Positions 8,444-17,443 of a stretch of DNA of 48,124 bases are shown piece by piece (positions within the stretch are counted from its first letter, which is position 1; every line of letters begins with the position of its first letter). The stretch is from an uncultured Ruminococcus sp. (lineage in GTDB: Bacteria > Bacillota > Clostridia > Lachnospirales > Lachnospiraceae), in NCBI GenBank assembly GCA_900066355.1, contig FMEL01000013.1, forward strand, positions 1 to 48,124, read 5' to 3'. The translations under genes were made by a program, and so were the position numbers. The notes under the pieces are model-generated. The model saw only the letters and a program-made list of their open reading frames with translations. It ran no database searches and had not been told where the DNA came from.

Positions 8444-8485
8444 GGATTCCGGAGAGACATGATGTTTTACCGGAATCCTTTTTTT
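8444..8485 (+). terminator. Rho-independent terminator after the cell wall hydrolase
   Basis: A perfect 9-bp stem GGATTCCGG (8444-8452) / CCGGAATCC (8470-8478) is followed by seven T. Confidence 0.9.
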
Positions 8486-8555
8486 CACGGCAGGTAATGA
8501 ATAAACAGACGGAAAAGTTTTTCTGCAATTTTGTATGGAATTTTACACGGCAACG

Positions 8556-8564
8556 TGGTATACT
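8556..8564 (+). promoter_or_regulatory. Probable extended -10 promoter for thrC
   Basis: TGG-TATACT (8556-8564) fits an extended -10 element (TGnTATAAT). No good -35 box lies 16-18 bp upstream, which such promoters do not strictly need. Transcription would start near 8571. Confidence 0.5.
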
Positions 8565-8608
8565 GTGACCAAAAATGAAACAAACCCGAAGAAAGGCAGG
8601 AAGGATAC

Positions 8609-10099
8609 ATGCAGGTATTATACAAGAGCACAAGAGGCAAAGGTGAAACAGTAACTGCTTCCATGGCAATTTTAAAAGGACTTTCTGAAGATGGAGGTCT
8701 GTTTGTACCCACTGAGATTCCGAAACTGGATGTGCCGGCAGAGAAGCTTGCACAGATGACATATCAGGAAACTGCATATGAGGTTATGAGTCGTTTCCTT
8801 ACAGATTTTACAGAAGAAGAACTGAAAAACTGTATTGCAAATGCATATGATGAGAAATTTGACACTTCTGAAATTGCACCGCTTCATGAGGCAGATGGTG
8901 CTTATTATCTGGAACTGTTCCATGGTGCGACGATTGCATTTAAAGATATGGCACTTTCCATCCTGCCACATCTTATGACAACTGCTGCAAAGAAAAACGC
9001 AGTTAAGAATGAAATCGTTATCCTTACTGCAACATCAGGTGATACCGGAAAAGCAGCATTAGCCGGTTTTGCGGATGTTCCGGGTACAAGGATCATTGTA
9101 TTCTATCCGAAACACGGTGTCAGCCCGATTCAGGAAAAGCAGATGGTAACACAGAAGGGTGACAATACTTATGTAGTTGGAATCACCGGAAATTTTGACG
9201 ACGCGCAGACAGCAGTCAAGAAGATGTTCAATGACCGTGAACTTGCAGCGGAGCTTGATGCAGCAGGATTCCAGTTCTCATCTGCAAACTCTATCAACAT
9301 CGGAAGACTGGTTCCGCAGATCGTTTATTATGTATATGCTTACTCCAGACTGGTTGGACAGGGTAAAGTAAAAGCAGGAGACAAGATCAATGTTGTAGTT
9401 CCGACAGGTAACTTTGGAAATATTCTTGCTGCTTACTATGCAAAACAGATGGGACTTCCGATCAACAAACTGGTTTGCGCATCCAATGAGAATAAAGTCC
9501 TTTTTGATTTCTTCCGTACAGGAACTTATGACAGAAAGAGAGACTTTATCCTTACAACTTCTCCGTCCATGGATATTCTGATTTCCAGCAATCTGGAACG
9601 TCTGATCTATCGTCTGACAGGCGAAGATGCACAGAAGTGTGCAGAACTGATGAAGTCCTTAAGTGAAGGCGGAGAATATACAATCACTGATGAAATGAAA
9701 AAAGGTCTTGCAGATTTCTATGGAAATTACTGTAGCGAAGAAGAAACAAAAGAGACCATCCATAATGTTTACAAAAACAGTGATTATGTGATCGATCCTC
9801 ATACAGCTGTTGCGGCAGGCGTTTATAAGAAATATCTGAAGGATACAGACGATCATACTGTAACGGTGATTGCATCTACAGCAAGTCCGTACAAGTTCAC
9901 AAGAAGCGTAATGGATGCTGTTGCCGATAAAGCAGAAGACAAAGATGATTTTGCACTGGCAGATCAGCTTTCTGTCATTTCCGGTGTCAAAGTGCCGAAA
10001 GCAGTAGAAGAAATCCGTACAGCACCGGTACTGCATGATATTGTAGTAGATGCACCGGATATGCCGGATACTGTCAAAAAAGTTCTCGGCATCCACTGA
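8609..10099 (+). CDS. thrC: Threonine synthase
   Basis: ThrC converts O-phosphohomoserine and water to threonine and phosphate, a PLP-dependent cytosolic reaction. The 496-aa protein has the long-form fold: an N-terminal domain (YKSTRGKGETVTASMAIL...GGLFVP), the PLP-lysine region LFHGATIAFKDMALSILP near residues 103-120 (Lys in FKD), and the phosphate-binding loop TATSGDTGKAAL near 145-156. The C-terminal DPHTAVAAGVYKKY and ASTASPYKF motifs are typical. The start is preceded by GGAAGG. It stands alone, without hom or thrB next to it, and is probably monocistronic. Confidence 0.95.
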   Translation: MQVLYKSTRGKGETVTASMAILKGLSEDGGLFVPTEIPKLDVPAEKLAQMTYQETAYEVMSRFLTDFTEEELKNCIANAYDEKFDTSEIAPLHEADGAYYLELFHGATIAFKDMALSILPHLMTTAAKKNAVKNEIVILTATSGDTGKAALAGFADVPGTRIIVFYPKHGVSPIQEKQMVTQKGDNTYVVGITGNFDDAQTAVKKMFNDRELAAELDAAGFQFSSANSINIGRLVPQIVYYVYAYSRLVGQGKVKAGDKINVVVPTGNFGNILAAYYAKQMGLPINKLVCASNENKVLFDFFRTGTYDRKRDFILTTSPSMDILISSNLERLIYRLTGEDAQKCAELMKSLSEGGEYTITDEMKKGLADFYGNYCSEEETKETIHNVYKNSDYVIDPHTAVAAGVYKKYLKDTDDHTVTVIASTASPYKFTRSVMDAVADKAEDKDDFALADQLSVISGVKVPKAVEEIRTAPVLHDIVVDAPDMPDTVKKVLGIH

Positions 10100-10108
10100 T
10101 CCGGCATA

Positions 10109-10142
10109 TGGAAAAAGAATCTTTTTACAGAAACTTTTTCCA
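10109..10142 (+). terminator. AT-rich hairpin after thrC, weak terminator candidate
   Basis: TGGAAAAAG (10109-10117) pairs with CTTTTTCCA (10134-10142). The stem is AT-rich and no separate T-run follows, so termination is uncertain. Confidence 0.35.
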
Positions 10143-10152
10143 GTATTATGTG

Positions 10153-10181
10153 TTGAAAAATCACATATAATAGAGTACAAT
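10153..10181 (+). promoter_or_regulatory. Sigma-A promoter for the 6S-like RNA
   Basis: TTGAAA (10153-10158) and TACAAT (10176-10181) are separated by 17 bp. The predicted start, about 10188-10190, falls just before the structured RNA. Confidence 0.75.
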
Positions 10182-10188
10182 AAAAAAA

Positions 10189-10373
10189 GAAAATAACTTC
10201 TGGAATGTGCGAGACCCCTTTTTTATTTGAACCTACATTGACAAATAGGGACTCCTACATTGTTGAAGTGATGTCAGACCTCTCGTTGTGGTAGGCAGAT
10301 CTTCAGTTGCGGACACCCATCCTGGCTTAGGCTAGGCGTCAAATGGAAGGGAACGGCATTCCGGATCTTAAAG
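10189..10373 (+). ncRNA. ssrS: Probable 6S RNA
   Basis: This roughly 185-nt noncoding stretch has its own promoter and terminator and looks like 6S RNA, which binds sigma-A RNA polymerase holoenzyme as a promoter mimic during slow growth. The ends pair through TCtGGAATG (10199-10207) with CATTCCgGA (10359-10367), and the 5' strand carries GTGCGAGACC as Firmicute 6S RNAs commonly do. The middle contains a long, largely unpaired region flanked by further helices. No reading frame of interest crosses it. The identification rests on size, end pairing, motif resemblance and gene layout. Another structured RNA is possible; a covariance-model search would settle it. Confidence 0.7.
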
Positions 10374-10381
10374 AAAAAAAT

Positions 10382-10408
10382 GAGTCATAGAGATATGGCT
10401 CTTTTTTT
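10382..10408 (+). terminator. Rho-independent terminator of the 6S-like RNA
   Basis: GAGTCATA (10382-10389) pairs with TATGGCTC (10394-10401), with one mismatch, across a GAGA loop. Seven T follow. Confidence 0.85.
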
Positions 10409-10446
10409 GAAGATGTATTATGTATAGTCAGGTTTGGGAGGAAATT

Positions 10447-11502
10447 ATGGTAACAAAACGAACATTTGGAAAATTATCATCAGGAGAAGAAATTCAGATT
10501 TTCCATCTGGAAAATAAAGCCGGTGCCTATGCAGAAATTTCACAGTTTGGTGCAATTCTGGTAAAGCTTTGTGTATCGGACAGAGAAGGTAAACTTACAG
10601 ATGTAGTTCTGGGGTATGATGATCTTGCAGGCTATGAGGTTAACGGATGTTTCTTTGGCGCGACGATTGGAAGAAGCGGAAACCGTATTGCTGATTCCAG
10701 ATTTGCGCTGGACGGACAGGAAATCACCCTTACACCGAACGAGGGCAAAAACAATCTGCACAGTGGACCGAATGGATTTGAGAAAAAAATCTGGAATGCA
10801 GCAGAGATTTCCGAAGATAAAAATGCAGTAACGTTTTCAAGAATCAGTCCGGATGGTGAGAATGGATTTCCGGGAGAATTTCAGGTTTCTGTTACATATG
10901 AAATGACAGAAAACAATGAGCTTCGGATAGTATACGGAGGAGTCTGTGACAAGACAACAGTTGCAAATATGACCAACCATTCTTATTTTAATCTTGCAGG
11001 AGAGGGCAGTGGGAAAGCAATGGATCAGTACCTGACGATTCATGCTGAATCCTATACACCGGTTGGAGAAGGATCTATTCCGCTTGGAGAGAATGCGCCG
11101 GTTGAGGGCACTCCGATGGATTTCCGCACACCACATCAGATTGGTGATGAGATTGAAGCCGACTTTGAGCAGTTAAAGATTACAGGTGGCTATGATCACA
11201 ACTATGTGACCGATTATTATAACAAAGCCAGTGTCCGTGAGATTGCCCGCGCATGGTCCGAAAAGACCGGTATCGAGATGAGCGTACTGAGTGACTGCCC
11301 ATGCGTGCAGTTTTATGCAGCCAACTTTGTAGAAAACGAGCATGGTAAGAACGGACATGTCTACAATCAGAGAGAAGCGTTCTGTCTGGAAACACAGGTA
11401 GAGCCGAATGCAGTCAATGTAGAAGCGTTCCATTCACCGGTTCTGGATGCCGGTGAGCGATATTATTCCGAGACCATTTATTGTTTCTCCGTCAGAAAAT
11501 AA
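10447..11502 (+). CDS. galM: Aldose 1-epimerase (mutarotase)
   Basis: GalM interconverts the alpha and beta anomers of sugars such as galactose and glucose in the cytoplasm. The 351-aa protein has the family motifs: GATIGRSGNRIADSRF near residues 68-83, NNLHSGPNGFEKKIW near 100-114 (substrate His), NHSYFNLAGEG near 177-187 (catalytic His) and GGYDHNYV near 245-252. The C-terminus has the expected LETQVEPNAVN motif. I chose ATG 10447, which follows GGGAGG; an upstream ATG at 10420 lacks a ribosome site. No galK or galT lies next to it, so it is a stand-alone gene. Confidence 0.92.
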   Translation: MVTKRTFGKLSSGEEIQIFHLENKAGAYAEISQFGAILVKLCVSDREGKLTDVVLGYDDLAGYEVNGCFFGATIGRSGNRIADSRFALDGQEITLTPNEGKNNLHSGPNGFEKKIWNAAEISEDKNAVTFSRISPDGENGFPGEFQVSVTYEMTENNELRIVYGGVCDKTTVANMTNHSYFNLAGEGSGKAMDQYLTIHAESYTPVGEGSIPLGENAPVEGTPMDFRTPHQIGDEIEADFEQLKITGGYDHNYVTDYYNKASVREIARAWSEKTGIEMSVLSDCPCVQFYAANFVENEHGKNGHVYNQREAFCLETQVEPNAVNVEAFHSPVLDAGERYYSETIYCFSVRK

Positions 11503-11517
11503 ATAAAAGTTATTTTT

Positions 11518-11562
11518 CCGGCTTTCTTCATATAATGCAATATGAAGAAAGTCGGATTTTTT
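11518..11562. terminator. Strong terminator of galM, overlapping the start of the next gene
   Basis: CCGGCTTTCTTCATA (11518-11532) pairs with 11541-11555 with a single mismatch, and ATTTTTTATT follows. An A-rich run on the other side could make it bidirectional. The right arm contains the ATG of the SpoIID-like gene, and the loop region contains TATAAT (11531-11536). Confidence 0.85.
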
Positions 11563-12711
11563 ATTGGGATAAGTATGATTTTTTATAGTGTCACAGTGGC
11601 AAAATGTGTAGCAGAAATTTATGCGGAAGTGCCGGATCCGGTAATTCGTGTGCTGATATCGGACAGTGATTTCCAATCGTATTATCATTCGTTTGTGACA
11701 GTTGCTTATAACGGCAGGGAAATACGATATGAAGCAGAAGAACTTCAAAAGCAAAAAACAACCATACGTATTCCGGCGCAAAAAGATGGCATCTGTATTC
11801 AATCATTGAAGCGCCAGGATGGTGCACCGGTATATCATGGGAGTATGGAACTCATACCGGATGAGCAGGGAATTCTGCTGGTAAATGAACTGTGTCTGGA
11901 AGAATATCTGAAAGGTGTTGTGCCAAGTGAAATGCCGTCATCGTATTCGCTTGAGGCACTGAAAGCACAGGCAGTATGTGCCAGAACTTATGCATGGAAA
12001 CAGATACAGGAGGGCAGACTGACAGAGTATGATGCGGATGTGGATGACAGCGTGAGCTTTCAGGTGTATGGAAATGTTCGGCCACAGGATTCCACGACAC
12101 ATGCCGTCGAAGAAACAAAGGGGCAGATCATATGTCAGAATGGAGAAGCAATTGACGCGTATTATTTTTCAACTTCGGCTGGTGTGACCAGTACGGATGA
12201 GATTTGGGGTGCTGCAAAGGCCGCGTCTTATCTGCAAAGTGTTCCATGCAAATTTGATGAACTGGAACCATGGAGTCACTGGAGTGTTGAAATTCCGTGG
12301 GAAACAATAGAAGAGAAGGCAAAAGCATATCAGGACAAAAACAGTGTGTTGACAGCAATTACCATAAATACAAGAAATGAAAGCGGTGCAGTGACAGGGC
12401 TGACAGTAAGTATGGAAGACAGTTCTTTTGAATTAAAAAATGAATATGAAATCCGGCAGTTCTTTTCTCCGGAGGGCTGTACGATCACAGAAAAGGATGG
12501 CACAGAGACGGAAGGAGGAAAGCTGTTACCGAGTGCATATTTTGAACTGGAAATGAAAAAAGATGAATCCGTGAAGATTACAGGCGGCGGCTACGGGCAT
12601 GGTGTCGGGATGAGCCAGACAGCAGCCAATGTGATGGCGGAACAGGGATATGATTACAGGAAAATCCTGGATTATTTTTTCAAAAATATTACAATCGAAA
12701 ATCTGGGATGA
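11542..12711 (+). CDS. spoIID: SpoIID/LytB domain protein (stage II sporulation protein D-like)
   Basis: SpoIID is a membrane-anchored peptidoglycan lytic transglycosylase that helps remodel septal wall during spore engulfment. The 389-aa protein begins with a signal/anchor (MKKVGFFIGISMIFYSVTVA). Its SpoIID domain shows LEEYLKGVVPSEMPSSYSLE near residues 118-137 (catalytic Glu in PSEMP), LKAQAVCARTYA, a D-x-x-x-S-FQVYG segment, YFSTSAGVT and GGGYGHGVGMSQ near 348-359. The start lies inside the galM terminator and has no ribosome site. TATAAT six bases before the ATG would give a leaderless mRNA. A later ATG at 11578 would lose the signal sequence. It could be the sporulation protein or a LytB-like paralogue; no spoIIQ or spoIIR neighbours are present. 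Confidence 0.85.
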   Translation: MKKVGFFIGISMIFYSVTVAKCVAEIYAEVPDPVIRVLISDSDFQSYYHSFVTVAYNGREIRYEAEELQKQKTTIRIPAQKDGICIQSLKRQDGAPVYHGSMELIPDEQGILLVNELCLEEYLKGVVPSEMPSSYSLEALKAQAVCARTYAWKQIQEGRLTEYDADVDDSVSFQVYGNVRPQDSTTHAVEETKGQIICQNGEAIDAYYFSTSAGVTSTDEIWGAAKAASYLQSVPCKFDELEPWSHWSVEIPWETIEEKAKAYQDKNSVLTAITINTRNESGAVTGLTVSMEDSSFELKNEYEIRQFFSPEGCTITEKDGTETEGGKLLPSAYFELEMKKDESVKITGGGYGHGVGMSQTAANVMAEQGYDYRKILDYFFKNITIENLG

Positions 12712-12771
12712 CAGAAAGATGATTTCGTGGTAAAATGTACAACAAACATATTTGACCCTGGGAGAAAAAAT

Positions 12772-13674
12772 ATGGAAAAAAAATCAGAAAAAAGCACGAT
12801 AGCGCTGATCCTTGGCTTCATAAAGCGTATGCAGGAGGATCATATCGGTGCATATGCTGCGCAGACGGCATATTTCCTGATCATGTCGTTTATTCCTTTT
12901 GTGCTGGTACTTACCGCACTTGTTCAGTATACACCACTTACTTACCGGATGCTCAGACAGGCAATCATCGGGTTTGTCCCGGATAATTTACAGGATTTTG
13001 TCCTCAAGATTATTGCAGAGATATTTACGAAGAGTGCAGCTGTTGTACCGATTTCAGGTCTGTTCGCACTGTGGTCCTCCGGTAAAGGCATGCAGTCCCT
13101 GATTGCGGGACTGAACGAGATCTATCACGTAAAAGAAACTCGAAACTGGCTGACGAACCGGTTGTATTCGATGCTATATATGTTTTTGTTTATTATTGCA
13201 ATTATCACCAGTCTTCTTCTTCTGGTTATGGGTAATCGGATACATGCGGAACTGATCGTTCATATGCCCTTACTCGGGAAGGTAGTAGGGAGAATTTTGA
13301 GTGCCAAGACATTTCTTGTTTTTGTTGTGCTCTTTCTTGTTTTTCTGGTGTTGTACAGATACCTGCCAAACAGAAAGGCTTCATTGAAAAGTCAGGTGCC
13401 GGGGGCATTTATCATTGCTGTGGCATGGTCATTGTTTTCCTATTTCTTTTCGTTGTATTTTACATTTTTTCCAAATTTCAGTAATATGTACGGAAGTCTG
13501 TCTGCATTGATCATGGTCATGTTGTGGCTTTATGTGTGCATGAATCTTCTGCTTTATGGGGCAGAATTAAATGCATATTTTGAAAAACAGTTCCGCCAGG
13601 CACAGTATACCGTATGGCAGCAGATAAAAAAACTGCTTGACAGATTTTGGGCACTGTGGCATCATAAAGACTGA
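12772..13674 (+). CDS. YihY/virulence factor BrkB family inner-membrane protein
   Basis: A 300-aa integral membrane protein of the YihY/BrkB (formerly ribonuclease BN) family. About six hydrophobic segments are visible, including AYFLIMSFIPFVLVLTALVQY near residues 31-51, ISGLFALWSSGKGMQSLIAGL near 94-114, and pairs near 132-155, 180-203, 210-235 and 247-265. The family signature HIGAYAAQTAYFLIMSFIPF is present. Function is unproven in the family; some members are linked to transport or lipid processes. I chose ATG 12772 behind GGGAG rather than the GTG at 12727. TAAAAT near 12731 may be its -10 box. The pheS T-box leader starts at its 3' end. Confidence 0.88.
   Translation: MEKKSEKSTIALILGFIKRMQEDHIGAYAAQTAYFLIMSFIPFVLVLTALVQYTPLTYRMLRQAIIGFVPDNLQDFVLKIIAEIFTKSAAVVPISGLFALWSSGKGMQSLIAGLNEIYHVKETRNWLTNRLYSMLYMFLFIIAIITSLLLLVMGNRIHAELIVHMPLLGKVVGRILSAKTFLVFVVLFLVFLVLYRYLPNRKASLKSQVPGAFIIAVAWSLFSYFFSLYFTFFPNFSNMYGSLSALIMVMLWLYVCMNLLLYGAELNAYFEKQFRQAQYTVWQQIKKLLDRFWALWHHKD
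13637..13665 (+). promoter_or_regulatory. Promoter for the pheST T-box transcript
   Basis: TTGACA (13637-13642) is followed 17 bp later by CATCAT (13660-13665), a 4/6 match to the -10 consensus. It lies inside the last codons of the BrkB gene and would start transcription near 13672, the beginning of the T-box leader. Confidence 0.6.
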
Positions 13675-13918
13675 TAAGCGAAAAGCTGTGAAGGCGTTTC
13701 AGGAAATTGTTTTCTTACAGAGAGAAGGAGTCGTCGGCTGTAAGCTCCTTTAAGTTCAGACAGTTTCTTATTTTCCCGCCGGAGCTTCGTTTCTGAACTT
13801 TCAGTAGGAAACGACGTGGATGCGCGTTAAGCATGACTCAAGTGCCTGTGGATAGTTTCACGGGAAGCAGGGTGGTACCGCGGTTATAATTCCGTCCCTT
13901 TTTGGGGACGGATTTTTT
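13672..13918 (+). promoter_or_regulatory. T-box leader controlling pheST (tRNA-Phe sensing)
   Basis: The leader carries the T-box AGGGTGGTACCGCGG at 13869-13883, the bulge that pairs with the uncharged tRNA acceptor end. It is followed by an intrinsic terminator, CCGTCCC (13892-13898) / GGGACGG (13905-13911) plus a T-run. Uncharged tRNA-Phe should stabilise the antiterminator and allow pheST transcription. Upstream Stem I features include an AGAGAG segment and an AAGGAG/CTCCTT arm near 13722-13752. I could not fix the specifier codon by eye; phenylalanine is inferred from the downstream genes. Confidence 0.93.
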
Positions 13919-13944
13919 TATGCAAAAAAAAGGAGAGTAAAATC

Positions 13945-14970
13945 ATGGATATGAAGGAAAGACTTCAGGAATTAGCTGAAGCAGCCAGAAAACGGATCGA
14001 GGAATCAGATCGTCCGGAAAGGCTGAATGAAGTAAAAGTTGCTTACCTCGGCAAAAAGGGTGAGCTGACTGCAATCTTAAAGAGTATGAAAGATGTTGCT
14101 CCGGAAGATCGTCCAAAAGTAGGTCAGATGGTAAATGAGACCCGTGTGAAGATTGAAGAACATCTGGAAGCAACCAGAAAGAAACTGGAAGAAGCACTTC
14201 GTGAAGAAAAAATGAAAGCAGAAGTGATCGACGTTACACTTCCGGCAAAGAAAGCAATGATCGGTCATCGTCATCCAAACAGCATTGCACTCGAAGAAGT
14301 AGAGCGTATTTTTATCGGAATGGGCTATGAAGTAGTAGAGGGTCCGGAAGTAGAATATGCAGATTATAACTTTACAAAACTGAATATTCCGGAAGATCAT
14401 CCGGCAAGAGATGAGCAGGATACATTCTTTATTAATGATTCTATTCTTCTTCGTTCTCAGACTTCCCCGGTACAGGCACGTACCATGGAAAAGGGCAAAC
14501 TGCCGATCCGTATGATCGCACCGGGACGTGTATTCCGTTCTGACGAAGTAGATGCGACACATTCTCCGTCCTTCCATCAGATTGAAGGTCTTGTCATCGA
14601 CAAGAATATTACATTTGCAGATCTTAAAGGAACTCTGCAGGAGTTTGCACAGGAATTGTTCGGACCGGAGACAAAGACAAAATTCAGACCACATCATTTC
14701 CCGTTTACAGAGCCGAGTGCAGAGGTTGATGTTTCCTGCTTTAAATGCGGCGGAAAAGGCTGCCGTTTCTGTAAAGGTTCCGGCTGGATTGAAATCCTCG
14801 GTTGCGGTACCGTTCACCCGAACGTGCTCAGAATGTGTGGCATTGATCCGGATGAATATACAGGATTTGCGTTTGGTGTAGGTCTGGAACGTATCGCGCT
14901 CCTGAAATATGAAATCGATGACATGCGTCTTCTCTATGAGAATGATGTCAGATTTTTAAAACAATTCTAG
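13945..14970 (+). CDS. pheS: Phenylalanine--tRNA ligase alpha subunit
   Basis: PheS is the catalytic subunit of the heterotetrameric (alpha2 beta2) enzyme that charges tRNA-Phe. The 341-aa length is normal. Residues 1-85 form the N-terminal coiled-coil arm that contacts tRNA. The class II core follows, with HPNSIALEEVERIFIGMGY near 111-129, motif 2 region RMIAPGRVFRSDEVDATHSPSFHQIEGL near 189-216 and motif 3 GFAFGVGLERIALLKYEIDDMR near 308-329. A CFKCGGKGCRFCKGSG segment near 266-281 carries the cysteines common in bacterial PheS. The start follows AGGAGAG, and pheT lies 55 bp downstream. Confidence 0.97.
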   Translation: MDMKERLQELAEAARKRIEESDRPERLNEVKVAYLGKKGELTAILKSMKDVAPEDRPKVGQMVNETRVKIEEHLEATRKKLEEALREEKMKAEVIDVTLPAKKAMIGHRHPNSIALEEVERIFIGMGYEVVEGPEVEYADYNFTKLNIPEDHPARDEQDTFFINDSILLRSQTSPVQARTMEKGKLPIRMIAPGRVFRSDEVDATHSPSFHQIEGLVIDKNITFADLKGTLQEFAQELFGPETKTKFRPHHFPFTEPSAEVDVSCFKCGGKGCRFCKGSGWIEILGCGTVHPNVLRMCGIDPDEYTGFAFGVGLERIALLKYEIDDMRLLYENDVRFLKQF

Positions 14971-15025
14971 TTCAATTCAACAGAATTAATTTAAATGAAC
15001 TTTATTCGAAAGGTGGATATAAAAC

Positions 15026-17443
15026 ATGAATACATCAATGTCCTGGATTAAAATGTATGTGCCGGATCTGGATGTAACAGCCCAGGAATACACAGATGCC
15101 ATGACACTGTCAGGAACAAAAGTGGAAGGCTTCGAAAAACTGGATGCAGATCTGGACAAGATCGTGATCGGACAGATTGAAAAAATAGAAAAACATCCTG
15201 ATGCAGATAAACTGATCATCTGTCAGGTGAATATCGGAACAGAGACTGTTCAGATCGTAACAGGTGCTCCGAATGTCAAAGAAGGAGATAAAGTACCGGT
15301 TGTTCTGGACGGCGGTCGTGTTGCCGGCGGTCATGACGGTAAAATGACTCCTGGCGGGATCAAAATTAAAAAGGGAAAACTCAGAGGCGTAGAATCCTGC
15401 GGTATGATGTGCTCTATCGAAGAACTGGGAAGCTCAAGAGAAATGTATCCGGAAGCACCGGAATACGGCATTTACATTTTCCCGGAAGATGCGGTAGTAG
15501 GAGAAAGTGCAATCAAAGCACTTGGTCTTGATGATGTTGTTATCGAATATGAGATCACATCCAATCGTGTAGACTGCTACGGAGTACTTGGAATTGCAAG
15601 AGAAGCAGCTGCTACTTTTGATAAGAAATTCATTCCTCCTGTAGTCAAAGAAACAGGAAACGATGAAAAAGCATCTGACTATATCAAAGTTACCGTAGAA
15701 GATCCGGAACTTTGTCCGAGATATACAGCAAGAGTTGTGAAAAATGTCAAGATCGGCCCGTCACCGAAATGGATGCAGAGATGCCTGGCTTCTAACGGCA
15801 TCCGTCCGATCAACAACCTTGTAGACATTACAAACTATGTTATGGAAGAATACGGTCAGCCGATGCACGCATATGATCTGGATACCATCGAAGGCAGAGA
15901 AATTATTGTGCGTCGTGCGAAAACCGGAGAGAAATTCGTAACACTGGATGGTCAGGAACGTGAGATGGACGACCAGGTTCTGATGATCTGCGATGGCAGA
16001 AAGGCTGTCGGTATCGCAGGTATCATGGGTGGCGAAAACTCCATGATTACAGACAATGTGCATACGGTTCTGTTTGAGGCAGCATGCTTCAATGGTACAA
16101 ATATCCGTCTTTCTTCAAAGAGAATCGGACTTCGTACCGATGCATCCGGTAAATTCGAAAAAGGTCTTGACCCGAACAATGCCAAAGCAGCAATCGACCG
16201 TGCCTGCCAGCTTATGGAAGAACTGGGAGCAGGTGAAGTTGTAGGCGGATGTGTAGATATCTGTAATGAGACGAGAGAACCTTCCAGAGTACCGTTTGAG
16301 CCGGAGCGCATCAATGCACTTCTCGGAACAGACCTTACAAAAGAAGAAATGCTTGCATACCTTGCAAAAGTTGAACTGACACTGGATCCGGAGACAAACG
16401 AGATCGTAGCGCCTACTTTCCGTCAGGATATCCATTGCATGGCAGACGTAGCAGAGGAAGTTGCAAGATTCTTCGGATATGACAAGATTCCGACCACACT
16501 TCCAAACGGAGAAGCTACTACAGGTAAACTTCCGTTCAAACTCCGCATCGAGAATGTGGCAAGAGATATCGCAGAATACTGTGGATTCTCCGAAGGAATG
16601 ACTTATTCTTTCGAAAGCCCGAAGGTATTCGATAAACTTCGCATTCCGCAGGACAGTGATCTTCGTAAAGTTATTACGCTCAGTAATCCGCTTGGTGAAG
16701 ATTACAGTATCATGCGTACAACCACACTGCATGGTATGCTGTCTTCTCTGGCAACCAACTACAACAGAAGAAACAAAGGTGTTCGTCTGTACGAGATCGG
16801 TAAAGTTTATCTGCCAAAGGCACTTCCGCTGACAGAACTTCCGGATGAGAGAACACATTTTACTCTTGGCATGTACGGAGCCGGTGATTTCTTTGACATG
16901 AAGGGTGTTGTAGAAGAGTTCTTCGAAAAATCCGGCATGAAGAAAAAAGTTCACTATACACCGGACAGCAACAAGACATACCTGCATCCGGGCAGACAGG
17001 CCAACATCAGCTACGAAGGCAAAGTAGTCGGCTATCTCGGTGAGGTACATCCGATTGTTGCAGATAATTATGGAATCGGAGAAAGAACATATGTCGCAGT
17101 GATCGATATTCAGGATATCCTTGAATTCTGTGGATTCAACCACAAATTCAGCGGAATTGCCAAATATCCGGCAGTTACCCGTGACTTAAGTATGGTTGTT
17201 CCGAAACATGTGCTTGCAGGTCAGATTGAAGACGTTCTGGAGCAGAGAGGCGGAAAGATTCTTGAATCTTATCAGCTCTTTGATATTTATGAAGGTGCAC
17301 AGATCAAACCCGGATACAAATCCATGGCTTATTCTGTTGTGTTCCGTGATCATGACAAGACTCTGGAAGAGGCTGAGATCACAGCTGCAATGAAGAAGAT
17401 CCTGAATGGCCTGACAAACCTTGGAATCGAGCTGAGAAGCTGA
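15026..17443 (+). CDS. pheT: Phenylalanine--tRNA ligase beta subunit
   Basis: PheT is the structural, editing and tRNA-binding subunit of phenylalanyl-tRNA synthetase. The 805-aa protein is full length. It has an N-terminal tRNA-binding OB fold (about residues 40-150, IGQIEKIEKHPDADKLIICQV), the B3/4 editing domain (about 210-380, including NLVDITNYVMEEYGQPMHAYD), the B5 domain (about 405-475), the catalytic-like core, and a C-terminal anticodon-binding FDX-ACB domain (about 710-805, KYPAVTRDLSMVVP). The start follows AAAGGTGG. The stop overlaps the next gene's ATG in a TGATG junction, so the phosphatase is translationally coupled. Confidence 0.97.
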   Translation: MNTSMSWIKMYVPDLDVTAQEYTDAMTLSGTKVEGFEKLDADLDKIVIGQIEKIEKHPDADKLIICQVNIGTETVQIVTGAPNVKEGDKVPVVLDGGRVAGGHDGKMTPGGIKIKKGKLRGVESCGMMCSIEELGSSREMYPEAPEYGIYIFPEDAVVGESAIKALGLDDVVIEYEITSNRVDCYGVLGIAREAAATFDKKFIPPVVKETGNDEKASDYIKVTVEDPELCPRYTARVVKNVKIGPSPKWMQRCLASNGIRPINNLVDITNYVMEEYGQPMHAYDLDTIEGREIIVRRAKTGEKFVTLDGQEREMDDQVLMICDGRKAVGIAGIMGGENSMITDNVHTVLFEAACFNGTNIRLSSKRIGLRTDASGKFEKGLDPNNAKAAIDRACQLMEELGAGEVVGGCVDICNETREPSRVPFEPERINALLGTDLTKEEMLAYLAKVELTLDPETNEIVAPTFRQDIHCMADVAEEVARFFGYDKIPTTLPNGEATTGKLPFKLRIENVARDIAEYCGFSEGMTYSFESPKVFDKLRIPQDSDLRKVITLSNPLGEDYSIMRTTTLHGMLSSLATNYNRRNKGVRLYEIGKVYLPKALPLTELPDERTHFTLGMYGAGDFFDMKGVVEEFFEKSGMKKKVHYTPDSNKTYLHPGRQANISYEGKVVGYLGEVHPIVADNYGIGERTYVAVIDIQDILEFCGFNHKFSGIAKYPAVTRDLSMVVPKHVLAGQIEDVLEQRGGKILESYQLFDIYEGAQIKPGYKSMAYSVVFRDHDKTLEEAEITAAMKKILNGLTNLGIELRS

